Assembly (NCBI RefSeq): GCF_014168535.1
Contig: NZ_CP060007.1
Location: forward strand, 372,001-436,000
Origin: Lacibacter sediminis
Lineage (GTDB): Bacteria; Bacteroidota; Bacteroidia; Chitinophagales; Chitinophagaceae
DNA length: 64,000 nucleotides
Direction: 5' to 3'
Shown here: positions 15,626 to 22,891 of the stretch, piece after piece
Layout of the letters: every line of letters starts with the position of its first letter
Numbering within the stretch: position 1 is the stretch's first letter
The notes under the pieces: model-generated
Seen by the model: the letters and a program-made list of their open reading frames with translations, nothing else
What the model was told of the DNA's origin: nothing
Database searches by the model: none
Position numbers and translations under genes: made by a program

Positions 15626-15700
15626 TGGCTCGTAGCTCAACTGGACAGATGTTCCCGGCTTTTAACCGGGAGGTTGTGAGTTCGAATCTCACCGGGCCAA
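15626..15700 (+). tRNA. tRNA-Lys(UUU), degenerate D stem
   Basis: Acceptor TGGCTCG/CGGGCCA, anticodon stem CCCGG/CCGGG with loop CTTTTAA (anticodon TTT), T arm GTGAG-TTCGAAT-CTCAC. The D stem pairs at only two positions (GCTC against GATG). Confidence 0.82.
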
Positions 15701-15704
15701 CAAT

Positions 15705-15776
15705 GGATGAATAGCTTAACGGCAGAGCAGCGGTTTGTTAGACCGTTGGTTGAAAGTTCGAATCTTTCTTCATCCT
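15705..15776 (+). tRNA. tRNA-Asn(GUU)
   Basis: Acceptor GGATGAA/TTCATCC, D arm GCTT/GAGC, anticodon stem GCGGT/ACCGT with loop TTGTTAG (anticodon GTT), T arm GAAAG-TTCGAAT-CTTTC, discriminator T. Its acceptor 5' strand is the same as that of the Ile element at 18799. Confidence 0.9.
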
Positions 15777-15783
15777 CATAATC

Positions 15784-15870
15784 GGAGAGTTGACAGAGTG
15801 GTAATGTGCCGGCCTGCTAAGCTTGGGCTATCGTTCATTCGGTACAAAGGTTCGATTCCTTTACTCTCCG
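15784..15870 (+). tRNA. tRNA-Ser(GCU)
   Basis: Class II tRNA with a long variable arm. Acceptor GGAGAGT/ACTCTCC, short D stem ACA/TGT, anticodon loop CTGCTAA (anticodon GCT) on an imperfect stem CCGGC/GCTTG, T arm AAAGG-TTCGATT-CCTTT, discriminator G as in bacterial tRNA-Ser. Confidence 0.85.
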
Positions 15871-15879
15871 CAATTGTTT

Positions 15880-15934
15880 GGAACAGTGTAGTTCGATGAT
15901 GAGGAAATAAGATATCAGTCAGTAACTGTAACAA
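15880..15934 (+). ncRNA. T-armless tRNA-like fragment
   Basis: Between the Ser and Phe genes, ACAGT and ACTGT can close an element containing a D-arm-like segment (AGTTCGATGATGAGGAA, compare the Arg D arm). No T arm is present. It may be a decayed tRNA or a spacer. Confidence 0.3.
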
Positions 15935-15940
15935 ACAACT

Positions 15941-16013
15941 GGAGCTTTGGCAGAATGGATATATGCACCGGAGTGAAATCCCGGACATCGTGGTTCAATT
16001 CCACGGGGCACCG
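15941..16013 (+). tRNA. tRNA-Phe(GAA)
   Basis: Acceptor GGAGCTT/GGGCACC (one mismatch), short D stem GCA/TGC, anticodon stem CCGGA/CCCGG (one mismatch) with loop GTGAAAT (anticodon GAA), T arm CGTGG-TTCAATT-CCACG. It is the last member of the array, 110 nt before the next gene. Confidence 0.78.
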
Positions 16014-16123
16014 CATAAAAATTTAAAAAAGTAAAAAATGAAAAGGAATTCAAGGTTCATAATGAAAGAGGGAGCAAAGATGCCTGTGCATCAATTTTTT
16101 CGATCGGAACAAATAAAATCATT

Positions 16124-16891
16124 ATGGACACAAAACTTATTCGGCAATATGGAGAAGATATTCTCTGTTATCGCCATCGTGCTGCAAGAAAAAAGAAACG
16201 CATGCAGTATGAAGATTTTGATAAACAACTAATTCATTTACACAAAGAGGAACGACAATTATCAAAACAAAAAAGAAATCTTGGATGGGAAGCGTTGACG
16301 CCCCCTATACAAAGAGGATGGAAACGTTTTTTTGTTTTAAGGGAAGATGTTGCAAGAAGCAAGCATAAAGTTTTTTTCGAAAATATTCTTCAAAAAATCA
16401 ATACATATGATTTCAGTTGGAGAAAAGATTTTAAACAAAAGAAACGAATAAGAGGGCGCAAAATTTATGTAGTTAAGCCACAGAGCTTACTAAAATTATC
16501 TGAGCTTGATCTTGTTAAACTTGAATTTAATGAACTAGAGAAGCAGTTTTTTTATGAAGCATGGGAAACTGACTGTAGAGGCTTATTCGTAAAAAGGTTT
16601 GTATTTAAAGAGCCTTGGCGTTTTGTTCTCCGGGTTAAGCCAAACATGGTTGATAAAGTAAGAAAACGGGATAATTTAATTGAAGCAAGATTACAGGAGA
16701 TAGATGACTATCTCAGTAAAAATCGCTTTACTGGTCGATTAAATAAAATATTGCATGGTAGCGATGGGAATAGCTGGCTAAAGTTTTATGAGAAAGAAAA
16801 AGAGAAATATCGGTTTAAAAACAAGTCATTAAATCAGATTTTGAATTTAATAAACGAACAACAATGGAACAGCGGCAATGGAGAAAATTGA
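16124..16891 (+). CDS. Very basic protein of unknown function, probable RNA binder
   Basis: 255 residues, strikingly rich in Lys and Arg (for example RAARKKKR near residue 19, and FKQKKRIRGRKIYVVKPQ around residue 102). Only a few hydrophobic stretches are seen and there is no signal or membrane segment. I do not recognise a named family; the EPWRFVLRVKP block (about residues 166-176) looks conserved-protein-like. The 3' end overlaps the YkuK-like gene by 28 nt, so the two are translationally coupled. The charge and position right after the tRNA array suggest an RNA-binding partner (inference). It is more AT-rich than its neighbours. An overlapping 64-residue frame from 16038 is probably not the gene, although its ATG has the better A-rich leader. 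Confidence 0.7.
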   Translation: MDTKLIRQYGEDILCYRHRAARKKKRMQYEDFDKQLIHLHKEERQLSKQKRNLGWEALTPPIQRGWKRFFVLREDVARSKHKVFFENILQKINTYDFSWRKDFKQKKRIRGRKIYVVKPQSLLKLSELDLVKLEFNELEKQFFYEAWETDCRGLFVKRFVFKEPWRFVLRVKPNMVDKVRKRDNLIEARLQEIDDYLSKNRFTGRLNKILHGSDGNSWLKFYEKEKEKYRFKNKSLNQILNLINEQQWNSGNGEN

Positions 16892-17346
16892 ACGGAGAAA
16901 AAATTCGGCGGCCTATTGAGGACGAAGTAAGAGCTGTGTTGGTACGTGAAAAAGAAATGGGACACCAATTAAAAGTGTGCATTGGTACCGATAGCCAGGT
17001 GAAAGGAAAGGAAACTGAATTTGGAACCGTGATCGTTTTTATCCGCAAAGGAAAAGGTGGGTTCATGTACATCCACAATGAAACAACAAAACAAAAAATG
17101 AACATTAAGCAACGGATGTTAACGGAAGTTGCCATGAGCATTGATGTGGCGTATGGATTGTGCAGGTTGTTTACGTTGTACAATGTAGATATGGAAGTGC
17201 ATGCCGATATTAACACTAACCCTTCTTTTAAAAGCAATGATGCGTTGAAAGAAGCAATGGGTTATATCATGGGGATGGGCTTTGCTTTCAAAGCAAAACC
17301 TGAAGCCTTTGCAAGCAGTAACTGTGCAAATAAAGTGGTGCAATAA
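16864..17346 (+). CDS. YkuK/DUF458-type RNase H-fold protein
   Basis: This 160-residue protein matches the YkuK (DUF458) family of predicted ribonuclease H-like proteins. VCIGTDSQV (about residues 38-46) supplies the first acidic residue of the RNase H fold, VHADINTNP (112-120) the second, and the ending SSNCANKVV is family-typical. The biochemical role is unproven; by fold it could cut or bind structured RNA or RNA-DNA hybrids. It overlaps the upstream basic protein gene and is followed 25 nt later by the AAA ATPase gene, forming an operon directly downstream of the tRNA array. Confidence 0.8.
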   Translation: MEQRQWRKLNGEKIRRPIEDEVRAVLVREKEMGHQLKVCIGTDSQVKGKETEFGTVIVFIRKGKGGFMYIHNETTKQKMNIKQRMLTEVAMSIDVAYGLCRLFTLYNVDMEVHADINTNPSFKSNDALKEAMGYIMGMGFAFKAKPEAFASSNCANKVVQ

Positions 17347-17371
17347 TTAAGTAAAAAATAAAAGAGATTAT

Positions 17372-18523
17372 ATGGAACTATATATAACAATAATGTTGTT
17401 GATCTGGATCTTGATAGGAGTATGTCCTCCTGTTGCTGTGTGGATCAGCAGAAAACTAAGGCAGTTATCAGAAAAAAGAACAGCCGGAATTTTTGAACAT
17501 CATTACCTCGAAGCAAAATCATTTTACATGTACAGGTTTAAAACAATTCCCTGTACAACTTATGTAGATGAAATTGATATCAACAAGGCATTTGAATACC
17601 TGGATAAAAACTCAAAAGACATAACGGAAGATATTTACCAGGCATGTTATTATGATTGGACACAAAGCAAACAGGTTTTTAGTAAAACACTTTTTGTTTT
17701 GAAGAATAGAGTGATGGTGGAGCTGATGAATGACTATGCCAGGATTTTGTATCCGAATTACAGGTATAGTGAAGCAGACAACCTGGTAAATATTTTCAGC
17801 GCTTATAAACTTCCTCAAAAACAGGAAGCTTATGAAATCAACATCATCACGCTTTCAAGAGATGGATTAGAGTTAAAGCAGGTAGAAATTAAACCAACGC
17901 TTCTTGATATCGGGATGTATTATAACGATGATTTTAAAGAAGTGGATGAAACGATCAAAGCCAGGCTGAATAGGGAAAGTGATAAAGGGATTATCCTTTT
18001 GCATGGTTTGCCCGGCACTGGTAAAACAACTTACTTACGTCACTTAATTGGCGGACTGAAAAAGAAAGTATTGTTTGTTTCACCATCGGTTGCAGGAAAT
18101 TTAATGAATCCTGAGTTTATTGATTTGCTGATCGAGAATCCAAATTCGGTCTTGATCATTGAAGATGCTGAGAATATTATGATGGACAGGAAATATAACA
18201 GTGATTCATCTGTATCGAACCTGTTGAATTTAAGTGATGGGTTGATGAGTGATTGTTTAAGTGTTCAGATCATTTGCACATTCAACAGCTCAGTGAACCT
18301 GATCGACTCAGCATTAATGCGCAAAGGTCGTTTGATCGCAAAATATGAGTTTGGTAAACTCGGAGTTGAAAAAGCAAATCGGCTATCAAAGCATCTGGGG
18401 TTCGATGTAAACATCGATCAACCAATGACCATTGCAGAGATTGCTAACCCAACCGAAAAAACACAACCGGTCGAAAGAACGGAAGTGATCGGTTTCAGGC
18501 GACAGGTTGAATTAATGAATTAA
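17372..18523 (+). CDS. Membrane-anchored BCS1-like AAA ATPase
   Basis: 383 residues. An N-terminal transmembrane segment (about 4-24) is followed by a BCS1-like N-domain and one AAA module: Walker A GLPGTGKT (212-219), Walker B SVLIIED (259-265), sensor 1 in IICTFN (300-305), and arginine fingers in LMRKGR (315-320). Mitochondrial BCS1 translocates a folded protein through a membrane, and bacterial homologues occur in conflict-related operons. Here it follows the YkuK-like gene and precedes the second tRNA-like locus. It could remodel or extract the SPFH/RNA complex at the membrane (inference). Confidence 0.88.
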   Translation: MELYITIMLLIWILIGVCPPVAVWISRKLRQLSEKRTAGIFEHHYLEAKSFYMYRFKTIPCTTYVDEIDINKAFEYLDKNSKDITEDIYQACYYDWTQSKQVFSKTLFVLKNRVMVELMNDYARILYPNYRYSEADNLVNIFSAYKLPQKQEAYEINIITLSRDGLELKQVEIKPTLLDIGMYYNDDFKEVDETIKARLNRESDKGIILLHGLPGTGKTTYLRHLIGGLKKKVLFVSPSVAGNLMNPEFIDLLIENPNSVLIIEDAENIMMDRKYNSDSSVSNLLNLSDGLMSDCLSVQIICTFNSSVNLIDSALMRKGRLIAKYEFGKLGVEKANRLSKHLGFDVNIDQPMTIAEIANPTEKTQPVERTEVIGFRRQVELMN

Positions 18524-18534
18524 GAATAATTTTC

Positions 18535-18560
18535 CTTACTCCCCTTTAGGGGATGGGGGC
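18535..18560 (+). repeat. C-tract/G-tract intergenic hairpin element
   Basis: CCCCT-TT-AGGGG (18541-18552) followed by GATGGGGG. A similar C-rich/G-rich element lies after the Wzc gene (41245-41278). These are common in Bacteroidota intergenic DNA and may act as weak terminators. The G-run here also contributes to possible acceptor pairing of the next element. Confidence 0.5.
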
Positions 18561-18690
18561 AAGAGCTTGCTTAACGGCAAGACAGGTATATGCAAATTGA
18601 CAGCGAACCAGATCTATGTTTCAAAGAAGCAGGATAGTGCGGCGGTAGTAACCTGCTGTATGCTGTTGTTGCAGTTATGCTATGCCTGCC
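18553..18690 (+). ncRNA. Structured segment 5' of the second tRNA-like locus
   Basis: There is a D-arm-like hairpin CTTG-loop-CAAG (18566-18581, loop CTTAACGG). Next comes a long-range helix CAGGTATA/TATGCCTG (18583-18590, 18681-18688, one GU) enclosing about 90 nt with an inner hairpin GCAGG/CCTGC (18629-18633, 18652-18656). Its G-run (553-559) could also pair, with one mismatch, with the acceptor strand TCCCGGT at 18723-18729. That gives a normal-order tRNA-like fold competing with the permuted one described next. Confidence 0.4.
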
Positions 18691-18695
18691 AATAC

Positions 18696-18763
18696 GCTGA
18701 AGGACGAAGGTTCGAATCCTTCTCCCGGTAACACGGGGTAACTCAAGTGGCTAGAGTGTCGGC
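18696..18763 (+). ncRNA. Permuted-order tRNA-like unit 1
   Basis: The order is 3' half then 5' half. GCTGA (696-700), variable AGGAC, T arm GAAGG-TTCGAAT-CCTTC (706-722), acceptor 3' strand TCCCGGT plus A (723-730). Immediately after come acceptor 5' strand ACACGGGG (731-738), TA, D arm ACTC-AAGTGGCTA-GAGT (741-757), G, and TCGGC (759-763). TCGGC pairs fully with the upstream GCTGA (one GU), and CGGGG pairs with TCCCG, extendable to 7 bp with one bulged A. Only joining the two outer ends would give a cloverleaf, as in permuted tRNA genes. The anticodon is not determinable; CTCAAAC at 763-769 resembles a Leu(CAA) loop. Array decay by deletion is the alternative. Confidence 0.5.
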
Positions 18764-18771
18764 TCAAACGT

Positions 18772-18840
18772 ACCGGTTCGAATCCGGTTTCATCTCAAGG
18801 ATGAATAGTTCAATGGTAGAACACTACACTGATAATGTAG
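18772..18840 (+). ncRNA. Permuted-order tRNA-like unit 2, Ile(GAU) anticodon
   Basis: T arm ACCGG-TTCGAAT-CCGGT (772-788) and acceptor 3' strand TTCATCT plus C (789-796) are followed after AA by the acceptor 5' strand GGATGAA (799-805). The two strands pair over 7 bp (one GU). Then come TA, D arm GTTC-AATGGTA-GAAC (808-822), A, and a perfect anticodon arm CTACA-CTGATAA-TGTAG (824-840) reading Ile. No T arm follows the anticodon arm, so the only available partner is the one upstream. The break would lie in the variable loop. Confidence 0.55.
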
Positions 18841-19130
18841 CAAACGAAGTACAGCGCTTCTCAAATGCTGACCAGACAAATAAAGCCGGGTGAATGACCG
18901 GCAGTAACAATGAACGAGTCGTTAGCGACAAGATCATTCGCACTGCAATCAGGTAATTACCCGAAAGTAAACAAAGAAGTATTGTAACAGCAGTTGCTTC
19001 ATCATTCAGAATTGATGATACAAGTATTGTCAACAGGCGTTTGATGAACCCGGTGCAGCAGCAATACAGATTATTTGCTTCCGTAAGAACAGGATGATCA
19101 AACAACCGGCTTTATTCTTTTTAAAAAATC
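18841..19130 (+). ncRNA. Structured non-coding region upstream of the SPFH gene
   Basis: No convincing ORF is seen. Successive hairpins are CAGC/GCTG (852-855, 867-870), GCCGG/CCGGC (885-889, 898-902), a nested one AATGA-GTCG-TTAG-CGAC-TCATT (909-938), GGTAATTACC (952-961), and TCATCA/TGATGA (18999-19004, 19013-19018). The density suggests a structured RNA or long 5' leader of the SPFH gene; continuity with the tRNA-like units is likely because no terminator separates them. Confidence 0.45.
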
Positions 19131-19171
19131 TGTGCCTTGCATGCAATGCGCAACAAAACAAATAAAATGAT

Positions 19172-20269
19172 ATGAAACGTGTAAAAGTAAATGCCTACCA
19201 GGTGGCATTGGTATTTAAAGATGGCGTGTATAAGTACATGCTGAAAGAAGGTAAGTATTGGTTGTGGAACAAAGAAGTGTATGTGTACGATGTAACCAGG
19301 CCATTTGTTGCGCCAATTGAACTGAACATTCTGTTGCAGGATGCTGATCTGGCAAATGCATTGCAGGTTGTGGAAGTAAAGGATAACGAAATTGTGTTGA
19401 TGTATGAGAATGGTTTGCTGAAGCAGGTACTTAATGCAGGTCGTTATACCTACTGGAAAAGTGCTATTGAATATGTATTTGTAAAGGCCGACATGGGCAA
19501 AGTGGAGATCGATGAAAACATTGATCGTGTTGTATTGCAAAACCGTTTGCTGGTTCCATATGTGCGTAGCTACAGCGTGGAGAACTACGAAGAAGCTTTG
19601 CTGTTTGTAGATGGTAAATTCCAAAAGCGTTTGCAAAGCGGTATGTACTACTGGTGGAAGAACAATATTGCCGTACATGTAGGTAAAGCAGATAAACGTT
19701 TGCAGCAACTGGAGATCAACGGGCAGGAAATTCTTACTAAAGACAAAGCGGCTTTGCGTTTGAATGCTTGGGCACAATACAAAGTTGCTGATATTGAAAA
19801 AGCACTGTTGCAAAACAAGGAGTACGATAAACAATTGTACGTGGCATTTCAATTGGCCCTGCGTGAATACATTGCTGCTTATGGCTTCGATGAATTGCTG
19901 GAGAAAAAAGAAGCCCTTGCACCTTTTGTATTGGAGGCAGTGAAAGAAAAAGCTGCTGCCTTGGGTGTTGAAGTAATTGGTTTTGGTATCCGTGACATTA
20001 TCCTGCCGGGTGATGTAAAAGAGATCATGAACCAGGTGCTCATCGCCGAAAAGAAAGCGCAGGCCAACAGCATTATGCGTCGTGAAGAAACTGCCAGCAC
20101 CCGTAGCTTGCTCAACACTGCCAAGCTGATGGAAGAAAATGCGATGTTGTGGAAACTGAAAGAAATGGAATATGTAGAAAAGATCGCAGACAAGATCAGC
20201 AACATCAGTGTAAGTGGTAACGGTGTGTTGATTGAACAGTTGAAACAGATTTTCGTACCGCAGAAATAA
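19172..20269 (+). CDS. SPFH/Band-7 (slipin-like) protein
   Basis: This 365-residue protein lacks the N-terminal membrane hairpin of classic slipins. Two N-terminal repeats of a small beta module (EGKYWLWNKEVYVYD and AGRYTYWKSAIEYVF) precede the SPFH domain (about 130-290, with the family segments ALRLNAWAQYKVADI, ALREYIAAYGFDELL and GFGIRDIILPGDVKEIMNQV). A helical, Lys/Glu/Ala-rich C-terminus likely oligomerises. SPFH proteins build ring or cage scaffolds. SPFH modules have been reported next to RtcB with cognate tRNA-like RNAs, so this protein is probably the scaffold for the RNAs encoded just upstream (inference from context). Confidence 0.85.
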   Translation: MKRVKVNAYQVALVFKDGVYKYMLKEGKYWLWNKEVYVYDVTRPFVAPIELNILLQDADLANALQVVEVKDNEIVLMYENGLLKQVLNAGRYTYWKSAIEYVFVKADMGKVEIDENIDRVVLQNRLLVPYVRSYSVENYEEALLFVDGKFQKRLQSGMYYWWKNNIAVHVGKADKRLQQLEINGQEILTKDKAALRLNAWAQYKVADIEKALLQNKEYDKQLYVAFQLALREYIAAYGFDELLEKKEALAPFVLEAVKEKAAALGVEVIGFGIRDIILPGDVKEIMNQVLIAEKKAQANSIMRREETASTRSLLNTAKLMEENAMLWKLKEMEYVEKIADKISNISVSGNGVLIEQLKQIFVPQK

Positions 20270-20326
20270 AATGGTAAGTAGTGGTGAGCGATGATTATTT
20301 TGTTGTCGCCGCCACTGCTGCTATTA

Positions 20327-20366
20327 AGCTTCGGTTGCGTGGCACACTTGTACGGTTGGTAACTTT
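20327..20366 (+). repeat. Short dispersed intergenic element, copy 2
   Basis: TTCGGTTGCGTGGCACACTT and the following bases match the element at 12239 with several substitutions. It lies in the 121-nt gap between the SPFH gene and the next gene. Confidence 0.3.
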
Positions 20367-20390
20367 ATTGAGTAAATCAGTAACATACAC

Positions 20391-21377
20391 ATGACACTTT
20401 TGGAAAAATATCAGGAAAATCACCCCGATTTGAATGAGAGGCTTGAAAGAATTGACGAGAAATCAAGAAAGAAATTCATTAAAAAGCTAAAAAGAGAGAA
20501 GGATAAAAGCAATTTTATTGCAATAGTCACAGAGTTACAGTGCTATGAATTCTTTTTTAACTCTGGGTTTAAAGTGGAATTTGAAAGAGGTTATTCCGTG
20601 GGAAGCAAAAGGTTAACCCCTGATTTTACCATTTCTAAAAATGGACAAGATGCGATTGTAGAAGTTGTAAGGTTAAATCCGACTGAGAAAGATAGTAAGA
20701 GAAATAATTTCGAATCGTTGCTTATGGAAGGAATCGAGGAATTGAAGAAAAAGTGTGTGATCAAAATAGATTTCATAAATGAGTATTTCGATGAGGACTT
20801 GTATGATATAAAAAGCATTGTGAACGATTTAGAGATATGGCTTGAACAAAGCTTCTATCTTAACTCTAAAATAACCTTATGCGATAATTTTCGATTTGAG
20901 ATTATCGATATTAATGATATTTACGACCATGCTTGCGTATATGGAAATTTTAATAGCATCGACATAGATCCAAGAAGATTAAAATCTGACAAGAGTTTGT
21001 TTGTATCTAAACTGGAAAAATACGACGAACTGATTCAACACTATAATCTGCCATATGTAGTATTTATTAAAATTGACTTTCATGCTGGAATAAATGAAAA
21101 CGAGATGTTTTGGACAATGTATGGTGACTCACTGCTTTATGATCATCTCAATAAACGAGAGTCTGCTTTAAATGGACTTTTTTATGCAAATAAAATAGGA
21201 AAGGAGAATGTTAGTGGTGTTCTATTAATAGTTGGAAGTAAGGCTTCTTATTATAAAAACTTTTATTTTTTGAATAAGTTAAGCAAGGAAATAGATGATG
21301 AATTCGGCAAGATGCAATTTTTTAGTGACGTTCCTAACAAGTTTGTTTATTTAAGGGGAGTAAGAAAGAACGGTTAA
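20391..21377 (+). CDS. Unknown protein, possibly PD-(D/E)xK nuclease-like
   Basis: 328 residues with no signal or membrane segment and markedly AT-rich codons compared with the flanking genes. Residues 43-95 resemble a restriction endonuclease-like core: a helix with Glu49 (TELQCYEFF), then TPDFTI (Asp78), and after 12 residues AIVEVVRL (Glu91). The third catalytic position is Val93 instead of Lys, so activity is doubtful. The rest is unrecognised. It is inserted between the SPFH and RtcB genes, 12 nt before rtcB, as if it were variable cargo; the base composition suggests separate acquisition. Confidence 0.6.
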   Translation: MTLLEKYQENHPDLNERLERIDEKSRKKFIKKLKREKDKSNFIAIVTELQCYEFFFNSGFKVEFERGYSVGSKRLTPDFTISKNGQDAIVEVVRLNPTEKDSKRNNFESLLMEGIEELKKKCVIKIDFINEYFDEDLYDIKSIVNDLEIWLEQSFYLNSKITLCDNFRFEIIDINDIYDHACVYGNFNSIDIDPRRLKSDKSLFVSKLEKYDELIQHYNLPYVVFIKIDFHAGINENEMFWTMYGDSLLYDHLNKRESALNGLFYANKIGKENVSGVLLIVGSKASYYKNFYFLNKLSKEIDDEFGKMQFFSDVPNKFVYLRGVRKNG

Positions 21378-21389
21378 ATTTTTAAAACA

Positions 21390-22835
21390 ATGAGCAAGTT
21401 AAAAATATCAGGAAAAGAATTGAGAGCGATTGGCTACCCGGAAGGACCGGTGATCAGCGTCGCCATGAATGTGATGCAAAAAAATTACAAGCATCACACA
21501 AAGGAGGAAGTTATGGAACTGTTGAAAGCAGTGTTGGCATCGCCTGCAAATTATTTAGATGATGCCGTGCTGGCATTGATCGCAAAACAATTGATGCCGG
21601 AAGAAAAGGAAAGTGAAGGAGAGTTGTCGTTGAATCAAAACGGTATTCAATTCAATGTTTTCGGAAGTGAACATATTGAACAAAGTGCTATGCACCAGAT
21701 GTACACTGCAGCAAAATTACCCGTAGCAGTAGCCGGTGCCTTAATGCCCGATGCACATCATGGATATGGATTACCGATCGGAGGCGTGTTGGCAACGGAG
21801 AATGCAGTAATACCTTATGGTGTTGGTGTGGATATTGGTTGCAGAATGTGTTTGAGCATTTTTGATATCGATCCGAAAGACCTGGTGCAGAAAGAAGCAT
21901 TCTTTGCTAGAGAAATTGGTGAAGCTACTTTGTTTGGAAGTGGCGCACAGTTCAAGCAAAGCGAAGACCATGAAGTAATGGATAACGAATTGTTTTTTGA
22001 ATTGCCGTTGCTGAAAAATCTGCACGGTCGTGCATGGAAACAATTAGGCAGCAGCGGAAGCGGAAATCACTTTGTTGAATTTGGTGTAGTGGAAATTGCA
22101 GAGAAAGATGAAGTGCTGGGTGTGGAAGCAGGCAAGTATGTCGGACTGTTGAGTCACTCCGGTTCAAGAGCGTTGGGTGCAAATATCGCTAACCATTATA
22201 CCAAACTTGCGATCAGTAAAAGACGTTTACCACAGGATGCAAAAAATCTTGCGTGGTTAACACTTGATGAAGAAGAAGGAATGGAGTATTGGTTAGCGAT
22301 GAACCTGGCTGGTGATTATGCAAGTGCCTGTCACCATGTGATTCATCAAAAGATTGCGAAGCAACTTGGTCGAAAACCAATAAAGCGTGTAGAGAACCAT
22401 CACAACTTTGCATGGAAAGAAAAGTGGGAAGGAAGAGATGTGATCGTTCACCGTAAAGGTGCAACACCTGCCGGTAAAGATGTACTGGGTATCATTCCGG
22501 GAAGTATGACAGCCGCAGGCTTTATAGTAAAAGGTAAGGGTGAAATGGCATCGGTGAATTCTGCTTCACATGGAGCCGGACGTTTGATGAGTCGTTCAAG
22601 AGCCATGCAAAGCGTTACGCACAAAGCATTGAAAGATGAATTGAAAAAGCATGGCGTGAAATTAATGGGCGGCGGATTAGATGAAGCACCTTTTGCTTAC
22701 AAGGATATTGAACTAGTGATGCAGAGTCAGCAATCGTTAGTTGATGTTGTTGGAAAATTTACACCTAAGATCGTGAAGATGGATGGACCGAGTATAAAGC
22801 CTTGGCAGAAGACGAGGGAAGTGGAAGGGGAGTGA
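21390..22835 (+). CDS. rtcB: RNA ligase RtcB
   Basis: This 481-residue protein carries the RtcB metal and guanylylation residues. MPDAHHGYGLPIGG (120-132) and VDIGCRM (147-153) supply the Asp148/Cys151 metal ligands, GSGNHFVE (223-230) and LSHSGSR (254-260) supply metal histidines, and SASHGAGRLMSR (391-402) supplies His394, the residue guanylylated by GTP. RtcB joins RNA 3'-phosphate or 2',3'-cyclic phosphate ends to 5'-OH ends, as in tRNA splicing and in repair of tRNAs cut by anticodon nucleases. No archease or RtcA is seen nearby. Its place at the end of an island full of tRNA-like genes gives it obvious substrates. Confidence 0.95.
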   Translation: MSKLKISGKELRAIGYPEGPVISVAMNVMQKNYKHHTKEEVMELLKAVLASPANYLDDAVLALIAKQLMPEEKESEGELSLNQNGIQFNVFGSEHIEQSAMHQMYTAAKLPVAVAGALMPDAHHGYGLPIGGVLATENAVIPYGVGVDIGCRMCLSIFDIDPKDLVQKEAFFAREIGEATLFGSGAQFKQSEDHEVMDNELFFELPLLKNLHGRAWKQLGSSGSGNHFVEFGVVEIAEKDEVLGVEAGKYVGLLSHSGSRALGANIANHYTKLAISKRRLPQDAKNLAWLTLDEEEGMEYWLAMNLAGDYASACHHVIHQKIAKQLGRKPIKRVENHHNFAWKEKWEGRDVIVHRKGATPAGKDVLGIIPGSMTAAGFIVKGKGEMASVNSASHGAGRLMSRSRAMQSVTHKALKDELKKHGVKLMGGGLDEAPFAYKDIELVMQSQQSLVDVVGKFTPKIVKMDGPSIKPWQKTREVEGE

Positions 22836-22891
22836 AGTCGAAGGCGAATGGTGAATAGTCAATTGTTAATAGGCAACAGCAAATAGGTTTC

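Noticed and set aside
14689..16013. CRISPR-like regular spacing of similar short units
   Set aside because: The recurring TTCGAAT blocks are T loops of tRNAs; the units fold as cloverleaves and differ in sequence, so this is a tRNA array.
16038..16232. 64-residue ORF with a good A-rich leader
   Set aside because: It overlaps the larger 255-residue frame, which has conserved-looking blocks and couples to the next gene; the short frame has no family features.
19121..19852. Long antisense ORF opposite the SPFH gene
   Set aside because: Composition (many His, Phe, Ile) and exact overlap with a clear SPFH gene mark it as a shadow frame.
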